Shown here one piece after another: positions 13,088 through 20,700 of a stretch of DNA of 33,912 nucleotides. Position 1 is the stretch's first letter, and the number at the start of each line of letters is the position of its first letter. Made by a program: the position numbers and the translations under genes. The notes below the pieces were generated by a model. That model was not told the origin of the DNA, searched no databases, and was given only the letters and a program-made list of their open reading frames with translations. This stretch comes from Chloroflexota bacterium (lineage in GTDB: Bacteria > Chloroflexota > Limnocylindria > Limnocylindrales > CSP1-4): positions 1-33,912 of the forward strand of contig JAKAHU010000004.1 of NCBI GenBank assembly GCA_021825385.1. Reading direction: 5' to 3'.

Positions 13088-13312
13088 ATGTACCAGCCGC
13101 TAGAAGGAGTCTTCGTGGGGCGTCCGCCCTGCTCTGCCTGTCATGCGGCATATCGGCTGCACACGGACGGACGGTGCCCCGAGCAGTATCGTCCCGGCAC
13201 GCTAGATGAAGCAGCCCAACTGCTTGCCGACGCGGAGCACAGCGGCGATCCCCTGCGGACCTTCGTGGCGCGCGGCGACGTCCAGCGACTATCGCGCGTC
13301 GAGACGCGATAG
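13088..13312 (+). CDS. Hypothetical 74-aa protein
   Basis: 74 residues beginning MYQPLEGVFVGRPPCSACHAAYRLH. The start is set by the promoter P5 and its GCAAGGGGAG ribosome site; the track start at 12995 would place the promoter inside the gene. CSACHAAYRLHTDGRCP gives a CxxCH cluster that could bind metal (a lone CxxCH also resembles a haem site, but nothing else supports that). Function unknown. Confidence 0.7.
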   Translation: MYQPLEGVFVGRPPCSACHAAYRLHTDGRCPEQYRPGTLDEAAQLLADAEHSGDPLRTFVARGDVQRLSRVETR

Positions 13313-13345
13313 AGTCGGGGCCTACCCACAGCAAGGGGAGAAGAC
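13289..13345 (+). promoter_or_regulatory. Inverted repeat and truncated copy of the family leader before DUF932
   Basis: CTATCGCG (13289-13296) and CGCGATAG (13305-13312) form an 8-bp inverted repeat at the end of the preceding gene, overlapping a possible -10 (TAGAGT, 13310-13315). Next comes GGGGCCTACCCA, identical to the 12 bp at the start of promoter P5, but joined directly to CAGCAAGGGGAGAAGAC and the next ATG. The TTGACA and spacer are missing. It looks like a promoter copy that lost its core, leaving only the leader/ribosome-site part. Confidence 0.55.
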
Positions 13346-14371
13346 ATGCCAGCGAACATCGCGTACGACGCGAGGATGAACCGCCATCAGGCGGTCTACG
13401 TGGGCAAGCCAGCGTGGCACGGGCTCGGCACCGTCGTGGACGACGCGCTGACCCCGGAGCAGGCGCTGGAGGCGGCTGGCACGGCGTACACCGTGGACAA
13501 GGCGCCGCTGTTCGCCAAGATCGGCGACCGCTTCGTGGAGATGCCCGAGTATCGGGCGACCTACCGCACCGACACCGAGGACGTGTTCGCGCCCGTGAGC
13601 GCCGACTACCCCGTGATCCAGAACCTGACCCCCATGCAGATGCTCGCGGAGATCGTCCGCACCGGCGAGGCGGGCATCGTCAGCCATGCCGCGCTGGGCA
13701 AGGGCGAGCGGCTGTTCGCCGTGCTCGACCTCAAGCGCCTGACCGACCTGACGATCCCCGGCGACCCGAGCAAGCACGACGCCTTCCTCGTGGCCCAGTG
13801 GTGGCACAACGGCGGCGGCGCGCTCACGTTCACCGAGTCGATGGTCCGTGTGGAGTGCCAGAACATGGCCGACGCGAACCTCGCCTACGCCCACCGCACC
13901 GGCAAGCTCGCCCGCGTCATCCACACGGGCGACACGCGGTCGGCCGTGGAGGAGTCGCGGCGCACGCTGGGCTTCGCCGAGCGCGACGTGCAGGCGTTCG
14001 TCAAGCTGATGGCGACGCTCAGCGACATCCCCATCCCCAGCCGGTCGTGGATCGCGGGCTTCACGGAGCGCCTGATCCCTATCGAGCCGGAGGCCGAGCG
14101 CCCCACCCGGCGGCTGGCCGCCCGCGAGACGATCGCGGCCCTCTACGCCAACTCCTCGACGCTGGTGGGCGTCCCCGAGACGGCCTACCGCGCGTTCAAC
14201 GCCGTCACCGAGTTCGTAGACCACTATCGGCCGCTCTACGTAAGCGACGAGGCGCTGGTCCCGGCCAAGCGCTTCACGACGCAGGTCGACGGATCAGGTG
14301 CTCGGCTCAAGGATCAGGCCCTGCGCCTGCTCGTGGATGAGTTCGAGGTTCCCACGGGGAGTGCGCGGTGA
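13346..14371 (+). CDS. DUF932 / TIGR03299 phage-plasmid-like protein
   Basis: 341 residues, ATG after CAGCAAGGGGAGAAGAC. Family features are the N-terminal KPAWHGLGTVV, YRTDTEDVFAPVSADYPVIQN, VECQNMADANL and the C-terminal FNAVTEFVDHYRPL. They match the widely distributed DUF932 (phage/plasmid-like TIGR03299) family in length and order. Members are common on phages and plasmids of GC-rich bacteria, and their biochemical role is not established. It starts a run of coupled small genes that continues to the SbcC-like gene. Confidence 0.85.
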   Translation: MPANIAYDARMNRHQAVYVGKPAWHGLGTVVDDALTPEQALEAAGTAYTVDKAPLFAKIGDRFVEMPEYRATYRTDTEDVFAPVSADYPVIQNLTPMQMLAEIVRTGEAGIVSHAALGKGERLFAVLDLKRLTDLTIPGDPSKHDAFLVAQWWHNGGGALTFTESMVRVECQNMADANLAYAHRTGKLARVIHTGDTRSAVEESRRTLGFAERDVQAFVKLMATLSDIPIPSRSWIAGFTERLIPIEPEAERPTRRLAARETIAALYANSSTLVGVPETAYRAFNAVTEFVDHYRPLYVSDEALVPAKRFTTQVDGSGARLKDQALRLLVDEFEVPTGSAR

Positions 14372-14559
14372 GGCATCGTCGGTTCCTGCCGGTGGTCAGG
14401 GAGGGGCGGCTGGTCTGCCGGACGTGCGGCCAGCCTCCCGACCCGGGCCGCGTCTGGCGGACGTGGAGCGATGGGAAGTGGCGGCCGGTCGATGCCGACG
14501 GGGAGCCGGATTACCGCCGGGAGGCATGGGAGCACACCGGACGGAGGGCCGTGGCGTGA
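14368..14559 (+). CDS. Hypothetical 63-aa protein
   Basis: 63 residues from GTG 14368 in a GTGA overlap with DUF932. One CRTCG motif (RLVCRTCGQPPD) and a Trp-rich basic middle (VWRTWSDGKWRPVD) are the only notable points. The single CxxC gives at most half of a zinc site. Function unknown. Confidence 0.65.
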   Translation: MRHRRFLPVVREGRLVCRTCGQPPDPGRVWRTWSDGKWRPVDADGEPDYRREAWEHTGRRAVA

Positions 14560-14870
14560 GGGTCCGGATCGGCAACACGAGCGGAAGCTGGGCGGACGTC
14601 GGCCCCTCGTCGGCCTACGGCGACAAGCGCCGCTGGTACCTCGGCGGGACGCCGCTCACCGAGGGCACGCCGCCGCACGTGGACGGCACGGGCTCGACGG
14701 CGATCCGCCGGGCTCGGCTCGCCGCGAGGGGCGAGGGCCACGGGCGTCCGTTCGACTACAGCGCGGGCTGCCGCTGCGACCTCTGCCGAGAGGCGCACCG
14801 CCGGGTCGAGATGGCCGCGAGGGAGCGTCGGAGGGCGCGGGCCGAGCGAGCGAAGGCGGCGGCGCGATGA
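14556..14870 (+). CDS. Hypothetical 104-aa protein with CRCDLC motif
   Basis: 104 residues from GTG 14556 (GTGA overlap). The end carries FDYSAGCRCDLCREAHRR followed by an Arg-rich helix. This HG...GCRCxxCRxAH pattern is seen in many actinophage and actinobacterial small proteins of unknown function that probably bind zinc and nucleic acid. No catalytic motif. Confidence 0.7.
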   Translation: MRVRIGNTSGSWADVGPSSAYGDKRRWYLGGTPLTEGTPPHVDGTGSTAIRRARLAARGEGHGRPFDYSAGCRCDLCREAHRRVEMAARERRRARAERAKAAAR

Positions 14871-15115
14871 GTCCATTCGACACGGACGAGGCCGTGCGCC
14901 GGACGATGGACCGACTGTTCGCGACTGCCTGGGAGGGCGTTGCCGCTCCCGCCAAGGACGAGACGATCATCGTCGTGCCGGGGAGGACCGGCCCCGTCTC
15001 GGTGCGCTTGCGTCTCGCGGACATCGAGGCCGTCCAAATCGAGCTGGGCCTCGGCGCACCCTGCGGGATCTGTCACCACAACCCGTGCACGTTCCGGGAT
15101 CGGGCTGACGCATGA
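14867..15115 (+). CDS. Hypothetical protein, paralogue of 21053-21298
   Basis: 82 residues from an ATG in an ATGA overlap. The organisation matches the 81-residue gene at 21053-21298: N-terminal EAVRRTMDRLFATA, a beta-rich middle (GPVSVRLRLADIEAV) and C-terminal APCGICHHNPCT. The three Cys with His may bind zinc. The duplication within one genome indicates a family useful to the phage, but I do not know its role. Confidence 0.75.
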   Translation: MSPFDTDEAVRRTMDRLFATAWEGVAAPAKDETIIVVPGRTGPVSVRLRLADIEAVQIELGLGAPCGICHHNPCTFRDRADA

Positions 15116-15576
15116 CCGATCTCGCGCCGGTGACGCTGACGGAGGCGCGCCGCTTCGTGGCGGAGCACCATCGACACAACCGCGCCCCACAGGGCTGGCT
15201 GTTCGGCGTGGGGTTGCGAGAGGGCGACTCCCTCGTCTCGGTAGCGATTGCTGGTCGCCCAGTCTCTCGTAACCTCGACGACGGACGAACGGTGGAGATC
15301 ACGCGAGTCTGCACACTGGGACAACGGAACGCGAACAGCCGCCTCTACGGCGCGTTGTGTCGGGCTGCCGCAGCACTCGGGTACTCCCGGGCCGTGACGT
15401 ACACGCTGCTGTCGGAGTCCGGCTCGTCTCTGCGAGCTGCGGGGTTCCAGCAAGCAGAGCAGTTGAGCCAGCGGACCTCGTGGGCCAACCCGTCTCGTCC
15501 TCGACAGGACCGCACGATCTGGGGCGAGCGCACGCTACCGGATGAGCCGAGGGTGCGCTGGGAGCGTGTGCTGTGA
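15112..15576 (+). CDS. XF1762-family / GNAT-like acyltransferase
   Basis: 154 residues from an ATG in an ATGA overlap. The sequence matches the XF1762-type family found in many phages and mobile elements: LTEARRFVAEHHRHNRAPQGW, VAIAGRPVSRNLDDGRTVEITRVCT, NANSRLYGALCRAAAALGYSRAVTYTLLSESGSSLRAAGF. The layout resembles the GNAT acyltransferase fold to which phage Mu Mom also belongs. A DNA-modifying or protective acylation is therefore possible but not shown. It sits beside modification and repair genes. Confidence 0.75.
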   Translation: MTDLAPVTLTEARRFVAEHHRHNRAPQGWLFGVGLREGDSLVSVAIAGRPVSRNLDDGRTVEITRVCTLGQRNANSRLYGALCRAAAALGYSRAVTYTLLSESGSSLRAAGFQQAEQLSQRTSWANPSRPRQDRTIWGERTLPDEPRVRWERVL

Positions 15577-17618
15577 GGCTGACCGCGCTTCGGTTGGTGA
15601 ACTTCATGAGCTGGGATCACCTCGACCTCGACCTGTCAGAGTGCGACGTGGTAGGCGTCACGGGCAGGGTCGGATTCGGAAAGTCGAGCCTTCTCGACGC
15701 TCTCTTGTGGGCGATCTACGGCGAGGGGCGTGCCAGCGCGGACGCGATGGTGCGGCAGGGCGAGGAGCGCGCGGCGGCCGAGGTGGAGTTCGACGCGGGC
15801 GGACGACGCGTGCTGGTGCGGCGGGAGCGCGAGCGTGGCCGGTCCACGGCGCTGACGCTGGAGGTGGACGGCCAGAGCCTCACCCGGCACACGGTCGCGG
15901 AGACGCAAGGAGCCATCGACGAGCTGGTAGGCGTGTCGTCCGACGCGCTGCTGGCGACGGCGGTCATGGTGCAGGGGCGCAGCGACGAGTTCGTGCGGCT
16001 GCGACCGGCCGAGCGCATGGCGCTGCTCTCGGACCTCGTGGTGGAGGACCCGTACCCCGCGTGGCATGAGGAGGCGAAACGCCGTCGCGATGATACACGT
16101 GAAACGGCCGCCAAGGCGGAGGCGCGTCGGGCGCTGCTGGCCGAGCAGGGCGAGCGCGCCGCGGAGTACCGAGAGGCTGCGGCTAGGCACTCTGCCGCCG
16201 CAGAGCGCGCGAGGGAGGAGGCCGAGTCGAGCCTGCGGGCGCTGCGTGACGCCGAGGCGGCCACTGCGGGGCTGCGAGTCGCGGAGGAGCGCCGAGCGCG
16301 TCTGGCGGCGGAGGTGGAGCGTGTCGCTGCGGAGCGCGAGCGACTGGAGGCCGACGTCCTTCGCCTGCGTGCGGTGGTCGAGCAGCCCGACCCGTCGATG
16401 CCACCGCGACCAGACCCCGAGGTGTTACGGCAGGCTGAGGAGGATGCCGAGGTTGCTCGCCGTGCTGCGGCCGACCTACGGCTGGCGCGGGTCGGGCTAG
16501 AGCAGGCCGCGCGAGAGGAGGAACGAGTCCGCTCGCTGGCGTATGACCGCTCGGCGATACCCTGTCACGGCGAGGGGGTCTATGCGGCCTGTCCACTGTT
16601 GGCGACGATCCCCACGGCGGAGCGGGTGCAGGCGGTCGTCGCGGCGGCTCGGGATGCCGAGTGGGGCGTCCTCGCGCTGGAGGTGCTGGCCTCCCCTGAG
16701 GAGGCGCGGCGCGAGGAGGCCGAGCGGCTGCGCGAGCAGTGGCACGCGTGGGAGCGAGACGCGGCAACAGCCGAGGCATCGCGACTGGCGCTGGCGACGC
16801 GCAGGGAGGACGCGGCGCGCGACGCTGCCTCGGCGGAGGAGCGGCTGACGAGCCTCGCTGCGGTGGAGGCCGCGTCACAGGCCGAGCTAGCAGCGCTGTC
16901 TGGTCCGGAGGCCGACCGGTTGGCGGCACGCGAGGCGATGATCACGGCGCTGCGCGAGGATGCCGAACAGGCCGCGGCGGCGGCAAGACGGCTGGGGGAG
17001 CAGGCGGCGGTGTCCGCTCGCGACGCGGATCGCGCCGAGCAGGCCGCGCGGGAGGCAGCGGAGGCACAGGCAGAGGTTGAGCGCGAGTCGGGGCTCGCGC
17101 AGTCCTACGCCGCACTGGCCGAGGCGTGGCACCCCTACGGCATCCCCCGCCTGATCGTGGAGGAGGCCATTCCCCGCATCGAGGCGCACGCCAACGAGGC
17201 GCTGGGGCGCCTGCCCGGCGGGTTCGTGCTGCGCCTGTCGACGAGCCGGGAGAAGCGCGCGGGCGGGACCACCGACACGCTCGACGTGGTGGTGGAGATC
17301 GGGAGCCGAGAGCGCGACTACGGGCTGCTGTCGGGCGGGGAGCGGTTCCGCGTCGACCTCGCCCTGCGGCTGGGCATCGCCGCGCTGCTGGCCGAGCGCA
17401 CCGGCCGGAAGGTCCAGACGGCTATCTTTGATGAGCCTCTAGCACCCGGCGACGAGCAGGAGCGGGAGGCGGTGCTGGAGGCCATCTCTACGCTCGCGGA
17501 GGAGTACGGTCTGATCATGGTCATGTCGCATGACACCGACTTTGCCGATGCGCTCCCGTGGACTCTGCGGGTCACCAAGGAAGGCGATGCCAGCAGGGCC
17601 GTGCTATCGCGTCAGTGA
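15573..17618 (+). CDS. SbcC/Rad50-like ABC ATPase with long coiled coil
   Basis: 681 residues, GTG start in a GTGA overlap. The N-terminal nucleotide-binding half has Walker A TGRVGFGKSSLLDALLWAIYG (GRVGFGKS at 31-38). Residues about 165-325 and 380-500 are Ala/Glu/Arg coiled coil on either side of a turn containing C331 and C340 (PCHGEGVYAACP), a hook-like Cys pair. The C-terminal half has the ABC signature LLSGGERFRVDLALRL, Walker B TAIFDEPL and an H-loop MSHD. Rad50/SbcC proteins hold DNA ends and act with an Mre11/SbcD nuclease. No such nuclease gene is in this window. It is shorter than bacterial SbcC (about 1000 residues). Confidence 0.85.
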   Translation: MRLTALRLVNFMSWDHLDLDLSECDVVGVTGRVGFGKSSLLDALLWAIYGEGRASADAMVRQGEERAAAEVEFDAGGRRVLVRRERERGRSTALTLEVDGQSLTRHTVAETQGAIDELVGVSSDALLATAVMVQGRSDEFVRLRPAERMALLSDLVVEDPYPAWHEEAKRRRDDTRETAAKAEARRALLAEQGERAAEYREAAARHSAAAERAREEAESSLRALRDAEAATAGLRVAEERRARLAAEVERVAAERERLEADVLRLRAVVEQPDPSMPPRPDPEVLRQAEEDAEVARRAAADLRLARVGLEQAAREEERVRSLAYDRSAIPCHGEGVYAACPLLATIPTAERVQAVVAAARDAEWGVLALEVLASPEEARREEAERLREQWHAWERDAATAEASRLALATRREDAARDAASAEERLTSLAAVEAASQAELAALSGPEADRLAAREAMITALREDAEQAAAAARRLGEQAAVSARDADRAEQAAREAAEAQAEVERESGLAQSYAALAEAWHPYGIPRLIVEEAIPRIEAHANEALGRLPGGFVLRLSTSREKRAGGTTDTLDVVVEIGSRERDYGLLSGGERFRVDLALRLGIAALLAERTGRKVQTAIFDEPLAPGDEQEREAVLEAISTLAEEYGLIMVMSHDTDFADALPWTLRVTKEGDASRAVLSRQ

Positions 17619-17632
17619 ACGGAGAGACTAGA

Positions 17633-18316
17633 ATGAACGGAGCCGGAGTGAGCGGCGTTACCATATCGGCGACCCCGACTGCGCTCACTCCGCGTCGGGG
17701 TCGCGCCGTACACGGGAGAGTGAGATCCGTGGACGCATCAGCGGGCGATTGTATTCCGTGGCGCGGACGCCTAACCCGTATGGGGTACGGGATTGGCTAT
17801 GATCCAGCGACGCAACATCAGAAGCTCGCGACGCGCCTTCTCTGGGAGCGGATACGAGGGCCTATCCCTAAGGGACTGACGCTCGACCATCTCTGTCACG
17901 ATTCGCTCGTCTGCCCGGGCGGGCCGGGTGACCCGCACAGGGCCTGCGTCAATCTCGATCACTTGACGGTTGCTACGCGAGGGGCAAATGCCCTGCGAGG
18001 CAATAGCGCTCCGGCGAAGCACGCGCGGATGCTCTCCTGTGTCCATGGTCACGAGTTTCGGGATCCCCGACCACGTAGTCATACTGATCCTCGTATTCGG
18101 CGGTCGTGCCCGACTTGCGATGCTCTGTCGCACCGCCGACGCCGAGAACGTGCGGGGCTGGTTCGGACCGGCCTACCGCTTTTGACGGGCCACTTTGACG
18201 GGAAGGCGTGTGTCTACGGGACGCATCATCCCTTGCCGACTGGCCATTGCCTTTACTGCGGGAAGGTCCAGTCCGGTACTGTCCTTTCACGCCACGCGGA
18301 GCTAGTGCGGCAGTGA
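17633..18316 (+). CDS. HNH (HNH_3-like) homing-type endonuclease
   Basis: 227 residues from ATG 17633, six nt after GGAGAG and just after the SbcC-like gene. The core GDCIPWRGRLTRMGYGIGYDP...LLWERIRGPIPKGLTLDHLCHD...CVNLDHLTVATRGANALRG is the phage HNH_3 arrangement with catalytic His in LDHLC and the NLDHL segment. Additional Cys/His clusters follow (CVHGHEF, CPTCD, CLYCG). Third-position GC is lower than in neighbours, as for a transferred homing gene. The first 25 codons lie in interleaved inverted repeats, so the true start may be further downstream (for example at MGYGIGYD). Confidence 0.75.
   Translation: MNGAGVSGVTISATPTALTPRRGRAVHGRVRSVDASAGDCIPWRGRLTRMGYGIGYDPATQHQKLATRLLWERIRGPIPKGLTLDHLCHDSLVCPGGPGDPHRACVNLDHLTVATRGANALRGNSAPAKHARMLSCVHGHEFRDPRPRSHTDPRIRRSCPTCDALSHRRRRERAGLVRTGLPLLTGHFDGKACVYGTHHPLPTGHCLYCGKVQSGTVLSRHAELVRQ
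17644..17704 (+). repeat. Two interleaved perfect 11-bp inverted repeats (switch-like)
   Basis: CGGAGTGAGCG (17644-17654) is complementary to CGCTCACTCCG (17682-17692). GCGACCCCGAC (17669-17679) is complementary to GTCGGGGTCGC (17694-17704). The order A-B-A'-B' means both stems cannot easily form together: only one base separates A' from B', too short to span an 11-bp stem in a pseudoknot. The RNA would have to choose between two equally strong hairpins, as in attenuators. The region lies directly after the HNH start codon. Confidence 0.8.
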
Positions 18317-18675
18317 GGCGCACGCCCCTCCGCGCCAAGCCGCAGGCCGACCCGGTGACCCCGAAGCTGTACCGGCTGCTGCTGGGGCGCGACCGCGGGT
18401 GCGTACTGGCGAAGCTCGACCCGTCGCACGGCTGCACCGACCGCTGGGGCTACCGGACGCACCCGTGGGACCCGCGCGGGCTGTCGGTCGAGCACGTGAA
18501 ACGCGACCTCCGCGCCGGACGCCGCGCCGACAGCCTCCCGGCGTTCACGGCGATCATCTGCGCCGGGACGAACGGCAAGCCGCCCTCGAAGGAGGAGCGG
18601 GCCAAGCTCCGCGAGTACCTAGCCGAGCGGTACCCCGAGGCGTGGAGCGCCGAGGGGCGAGAGGGGGCTGAATGA
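18313..18675 (+). CDS. HNH-like small phage protein
   Basis: 120 residues from GTG 18313 in a GTGA overlap with the HNH gene. The pattern GCVLAKLDPSHGCTDRWGYRTHPWDPRGLSVEHVKRDLRAGRRAD followed by FTAIICAGTNGKPPSKEERAKLREYLAERYPE matches small phage proteins often labelled HNH-like: Cys, then an EH in place of DH, then a Cys and an Asn. Whether it retains nuclease activity is uncertain. It is translationally coupled to the secreted RlpA-like gene that follows. Confidence 0.6.
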   Translation: MRRTPLRAKPQADPVTPKLYRLLLGRDRGCVLAKLDPSHGCTDRWGYRTHPWDPRGLSVEHVKRDLRAGRRADSLPAFTAIICAGTNGKPPSKEERAKLREYLAERYPEAWSAEGREGAE

Positions 18676-19304
18676 GGCACGCACGACTCGTGCTGGCGCT
18701 CTCGGTGGCGGCGGCGATGTGCCTGACCCTGCGCGCCTCCCGCGCGGGCGGCGAGCAGCCCTACGCCTACGCCCCCGTGCCTCGGTCGCAGATCGCTCCC
18801 GTGCCGGCGCCCGAGGGGGAACAGCAGGACCGTGCCGTACCGGACACGACGACTCCGGCGAGCGGCGCGGCGTCATCGCCTGCTGCACCCCCTCGGTCGC
18901 CGTCCGCGAGAACCGCGGCGACCGGAGGACCGTCGAGACCGGACGACACCCACGTCGGCGTTTCGGAGCCGAGGAACGCCGCGACGGCAGCGAAGCCAGC
19001 GCCATCGGCGCCGTCGGGCTCGGGGAGCATGGCGGCCGGTCGGACGGTCCGGGGCATGGCGTCGTGGTACGCGACCGGGGGGCCGGGGGTCTACGGGGCC
19101 GCCGGTCCCGCCCTCCGGCACGGCGACTGGCGCGGGTCGCTGGTGACGGTCTGCGCGGTCGGCGGGCGATGCGCCACGCTCCCGCTGCTCGACTGGTGCG
19201 CGTGCCTCGGGACGCGCGTAATCGATCTGTCGCTCGGCGCGGTCTACGCGCTGGGGCTGGACCCCAGCCGGGGGATCTACGAGGTGGAGGTGACGATGCC
19301 GTGA
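18672..19304 (+). CDS. Secreted RlpA-like double-psi beta-barrel protein
   Basis: 210 residues from an ATG in an ATGA overlap. The N-terminus MRHARLVLALSVAAAMCLTL...RASRA is a signal peptide. A Pro/Ala/Ser-rich linker runs to about residue 125, and the C-terminal 85 residues form an RlpA-like double-psi beta-barrel: RGMASWYATGGPG, ALRHGDWRGSLVTVC, LPLLDWCACLG and RVIDLSLGAVYALGL. RlpA acts on peptidoglycan glycan strands, and DPBB relatives include MltA and expansins. The exported protein would act at the host wall. It may be a lysis accessory or a wall-modifying factor, but it lies away from the lysis genes. Cys pairs could form disulfides. Confidence 0.8.
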   Translation: MRHARLVLALSVAAAMCLTLRASRAGGEQPYAYAPVPRSQIAPVPAPEGEQQDRAVPDTTTPASGAASSPAAPPRSPSARTAATGGPSRPDDTHVGVSEPRNAATAAKPAPSAPSGSGSMAAGRTVRGMASWYATGGPGVYGAAGPALRHGDWRGSLVTVCAVGGRCATLPLLDWCACLGTRVIDLSLGAVYALGLDPSRGIYEVEVTMP

Positions 19305-19334
19305 TCGAGCCGATCAGTGCGGAGGGATGACCCG

Positions 19335-19955
19335 GTGGTAGCCGTACCCGTCGAGCACCTGTCGGCCGCCGCGCGGCGTCGGCTGCAGGAGGCCAACCGT
19401 GCCCGCGCCGCGTACCCGTACGCCGACGAATACGCGGAGTCGATGGCGCGCAACTGGGAGAACGCGAAGGAGCCGGTCGGGCTGGCGCGCTCGCTGCGGT
19501 GGGTCCGCTGGGCCTACGAGCAGGAGCCCCCGTTCCGCATCCACGCGAGCTTCCGCACCGACGCGGGGGGCGACCCGGCGCTCTCGGGGGAGTTCCTCGA
19601 CTGGATCGAGGGCATCGGCTCCCCGTCCACCGGCAGACAGGACCACGAGGAGTCGTGCCCGTGGCGCTACGGCGTCACGAGGGCGGCGCGGGACCTCGGG
19701 GTGCGGGGCGAGTGCCGCTGCTACTACCGCTGGCCGCTGCGCTACGCGCTGTGGCAGATGCACGGCCGGGTCGAGGGGACCGAGGGAGCGTGGCTGGCCG
19801 ACCTGCTGCTCGACGTGGCGGCCTCGCGGGAGGGCCTGCCGGTGGTGGGGGCGTCGCACGGGATACGCCCCGAGTGGGCCGTCCCCTTCGTCGTGCGGGG
19901 GGCGCTCTCGCGGCTGTGGTGGACGTACTCGCCCCTGCCCCGGGGAAACCCCTAG
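19335..19955 (+). CDS. Hypothetical 206-aa protein
   Basis: 206 residues from GTG 19335, nine nt after GGAGGG; the track start at 19317 precedes that site. The sequence is Trp/Tyr/Arg-rich (RSLRWVRWAYEQEPPFRIHASF, CRCYYRWPLRYALWQM) with a helical N-terminus and several Cys. No recognised motif or membrane segment. Function unknown. Confidence 0.7.
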   Translation: MVAVPVEHLSAAARRRLQEANRARAAYPYADEYAESMARNWENAKEPVGLARSLRWVRWAYEQEPPFRIHASFRTDAGGDPALSGEFLDWIEGIGSPSTGRQDHEESCPWRYGVTRAARDLGVRGECRCYYRWPLRYALWQMHGRVEGTEGAWLADLLLDVAASREGLPVVGASHGIRPEWAVPFVVRGALSRLWWTYSPLPRGNP

Positions 19956-19987
19956 GCAGCGGGCGAACGACGAGGGGAGGCGGTTCT

Positions 19988-20356
19988 ATGCGGCGCGTGG
20001 TGGCCGTGGTGGTGGTACTGGTCGTCGCCTACGCGTGGCTGTCCGGCGGGTTCGCGCTGCTGCTCCCGACGGTCGCCCCGGGCCGGTGCTCGGTGGGGCT
20101 GAACGGCGCGGCGGTGTCGGTGACGGTGCAGGGGCCGGGCGCGATGGGAGCGTGCGAGGAGTTCCTGACGCAGACCACGGACGGGGGGACGTGGTACGTC
20201 TACGCCTCCGGCGAGCAGCCGACGGCGCCGCTGGTGTGTCAGGTGGCGCTCTCCGGCGACGTGGTGGACGTGCGCGACTCCGGGCTGCTCGACGCCTACG
20301 GCACGACCATCTGCAACAACCTGATCAAGCAGGCGAACGCGCAGGTGTCCCCATGA
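19988..20356 (+). CDS. Small secreted or membrane-anchored protein
   Basis: 122 residues from ATG 19988 after GGGGAGG. The N-terminus MRRVVAVVVVLVVAYAWLSGGFALLLP is a signal anchor. The exported part has four Cys (GRCSVG, GACEEF, LVCQVAL, TTICNN) that could form two disulfides in a small beta-rich domain. The track ORF from 19499 is a frame-mate overlapping the upstream gene and is rejected. The role is unknown; exported small proteins of temperate phages are often exclusion factors, but nothing here proves it. Confidence 0.75.
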   Translation: MRRVVAVVVVLVVAYAWLSGGFALLLPTVAPGRCSVGLNGAAVSVTVQGPGAMGACEEFLTQTTDGGTWYVYASGEQPTAPLVCQVALSGDVVDVRDSGLLDAYGTTICNNLIKQANAQVSP

Positions 20357-20700
20357 CTGACATCGACCTCGCCGCCATCGAGGCGCGGCACCACGAGAAC
20401 GAGACGTGGGACGCGGGCAATCCGCGAGCTGGCGCAGACCATCAGGTCCATTGGTGCCCGTGCAGCCCGGGGAGCGACTGGCCCTGCGACACCCGGCAGG
20501 TGCTCGACGTTCTCCGCGCCGCCGAGGCGCGCGAGGCGCGGCTGCGGGCGGCAGGGCAGGTGCTCTACGACGAATGTGCCGAGACGTGGCCCGACGAGTG
20601 GATCGACGAGGAGTCCTCGATGGCGATGCAGGTCATGGTGCGTGGCCGCACACTGGCCGCCCTGCGTACCCTGCTCGCCGAGCCGGAGGCCGAGCCGTGA
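20353..20700 (+). CDS. Uncharacterised phage protein, paralogue of 2425-3081
   Basis: 115 residues from an ATG in an ATGA overlap. The N-terminus MTDIDLAAIEARHHENETWDA and the block WPCDTRQVLDVLRAAEAREARLRAA are shared with the left-arm gene at 2425-3081, which is interrupted by about 55 residues at LRAAE. The rest is acidic and helical. This family is frequent in actinophage accessory regions and its function is unknown. Confidence 0.75.
   Translation: MTDIDLAAIEARHHENETWDAGNPRAGADHQVHWCPCSPGSDWPCDTRQVLDVLRAAEAREARLRAAGQVLYDECAETWPDEWIDEESSMAMQVMVRGRTLAALRTLLAEPEAEP

Noticed and set aside
13088-13312. c-type cytochrome (CxxCH motif)
   Set aside because: A single CSACH in a 74-aa cytoplasmic protein without signal peptide or axial ligand context fits a zinc-type cluster better.
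17644-17704. H-type pseudoknot
   Set aside because: A one-nt link between A' and B' cannot span an 11-bp stem, so simultaneous full pairing is unlikely; alternative hairpins fit better.
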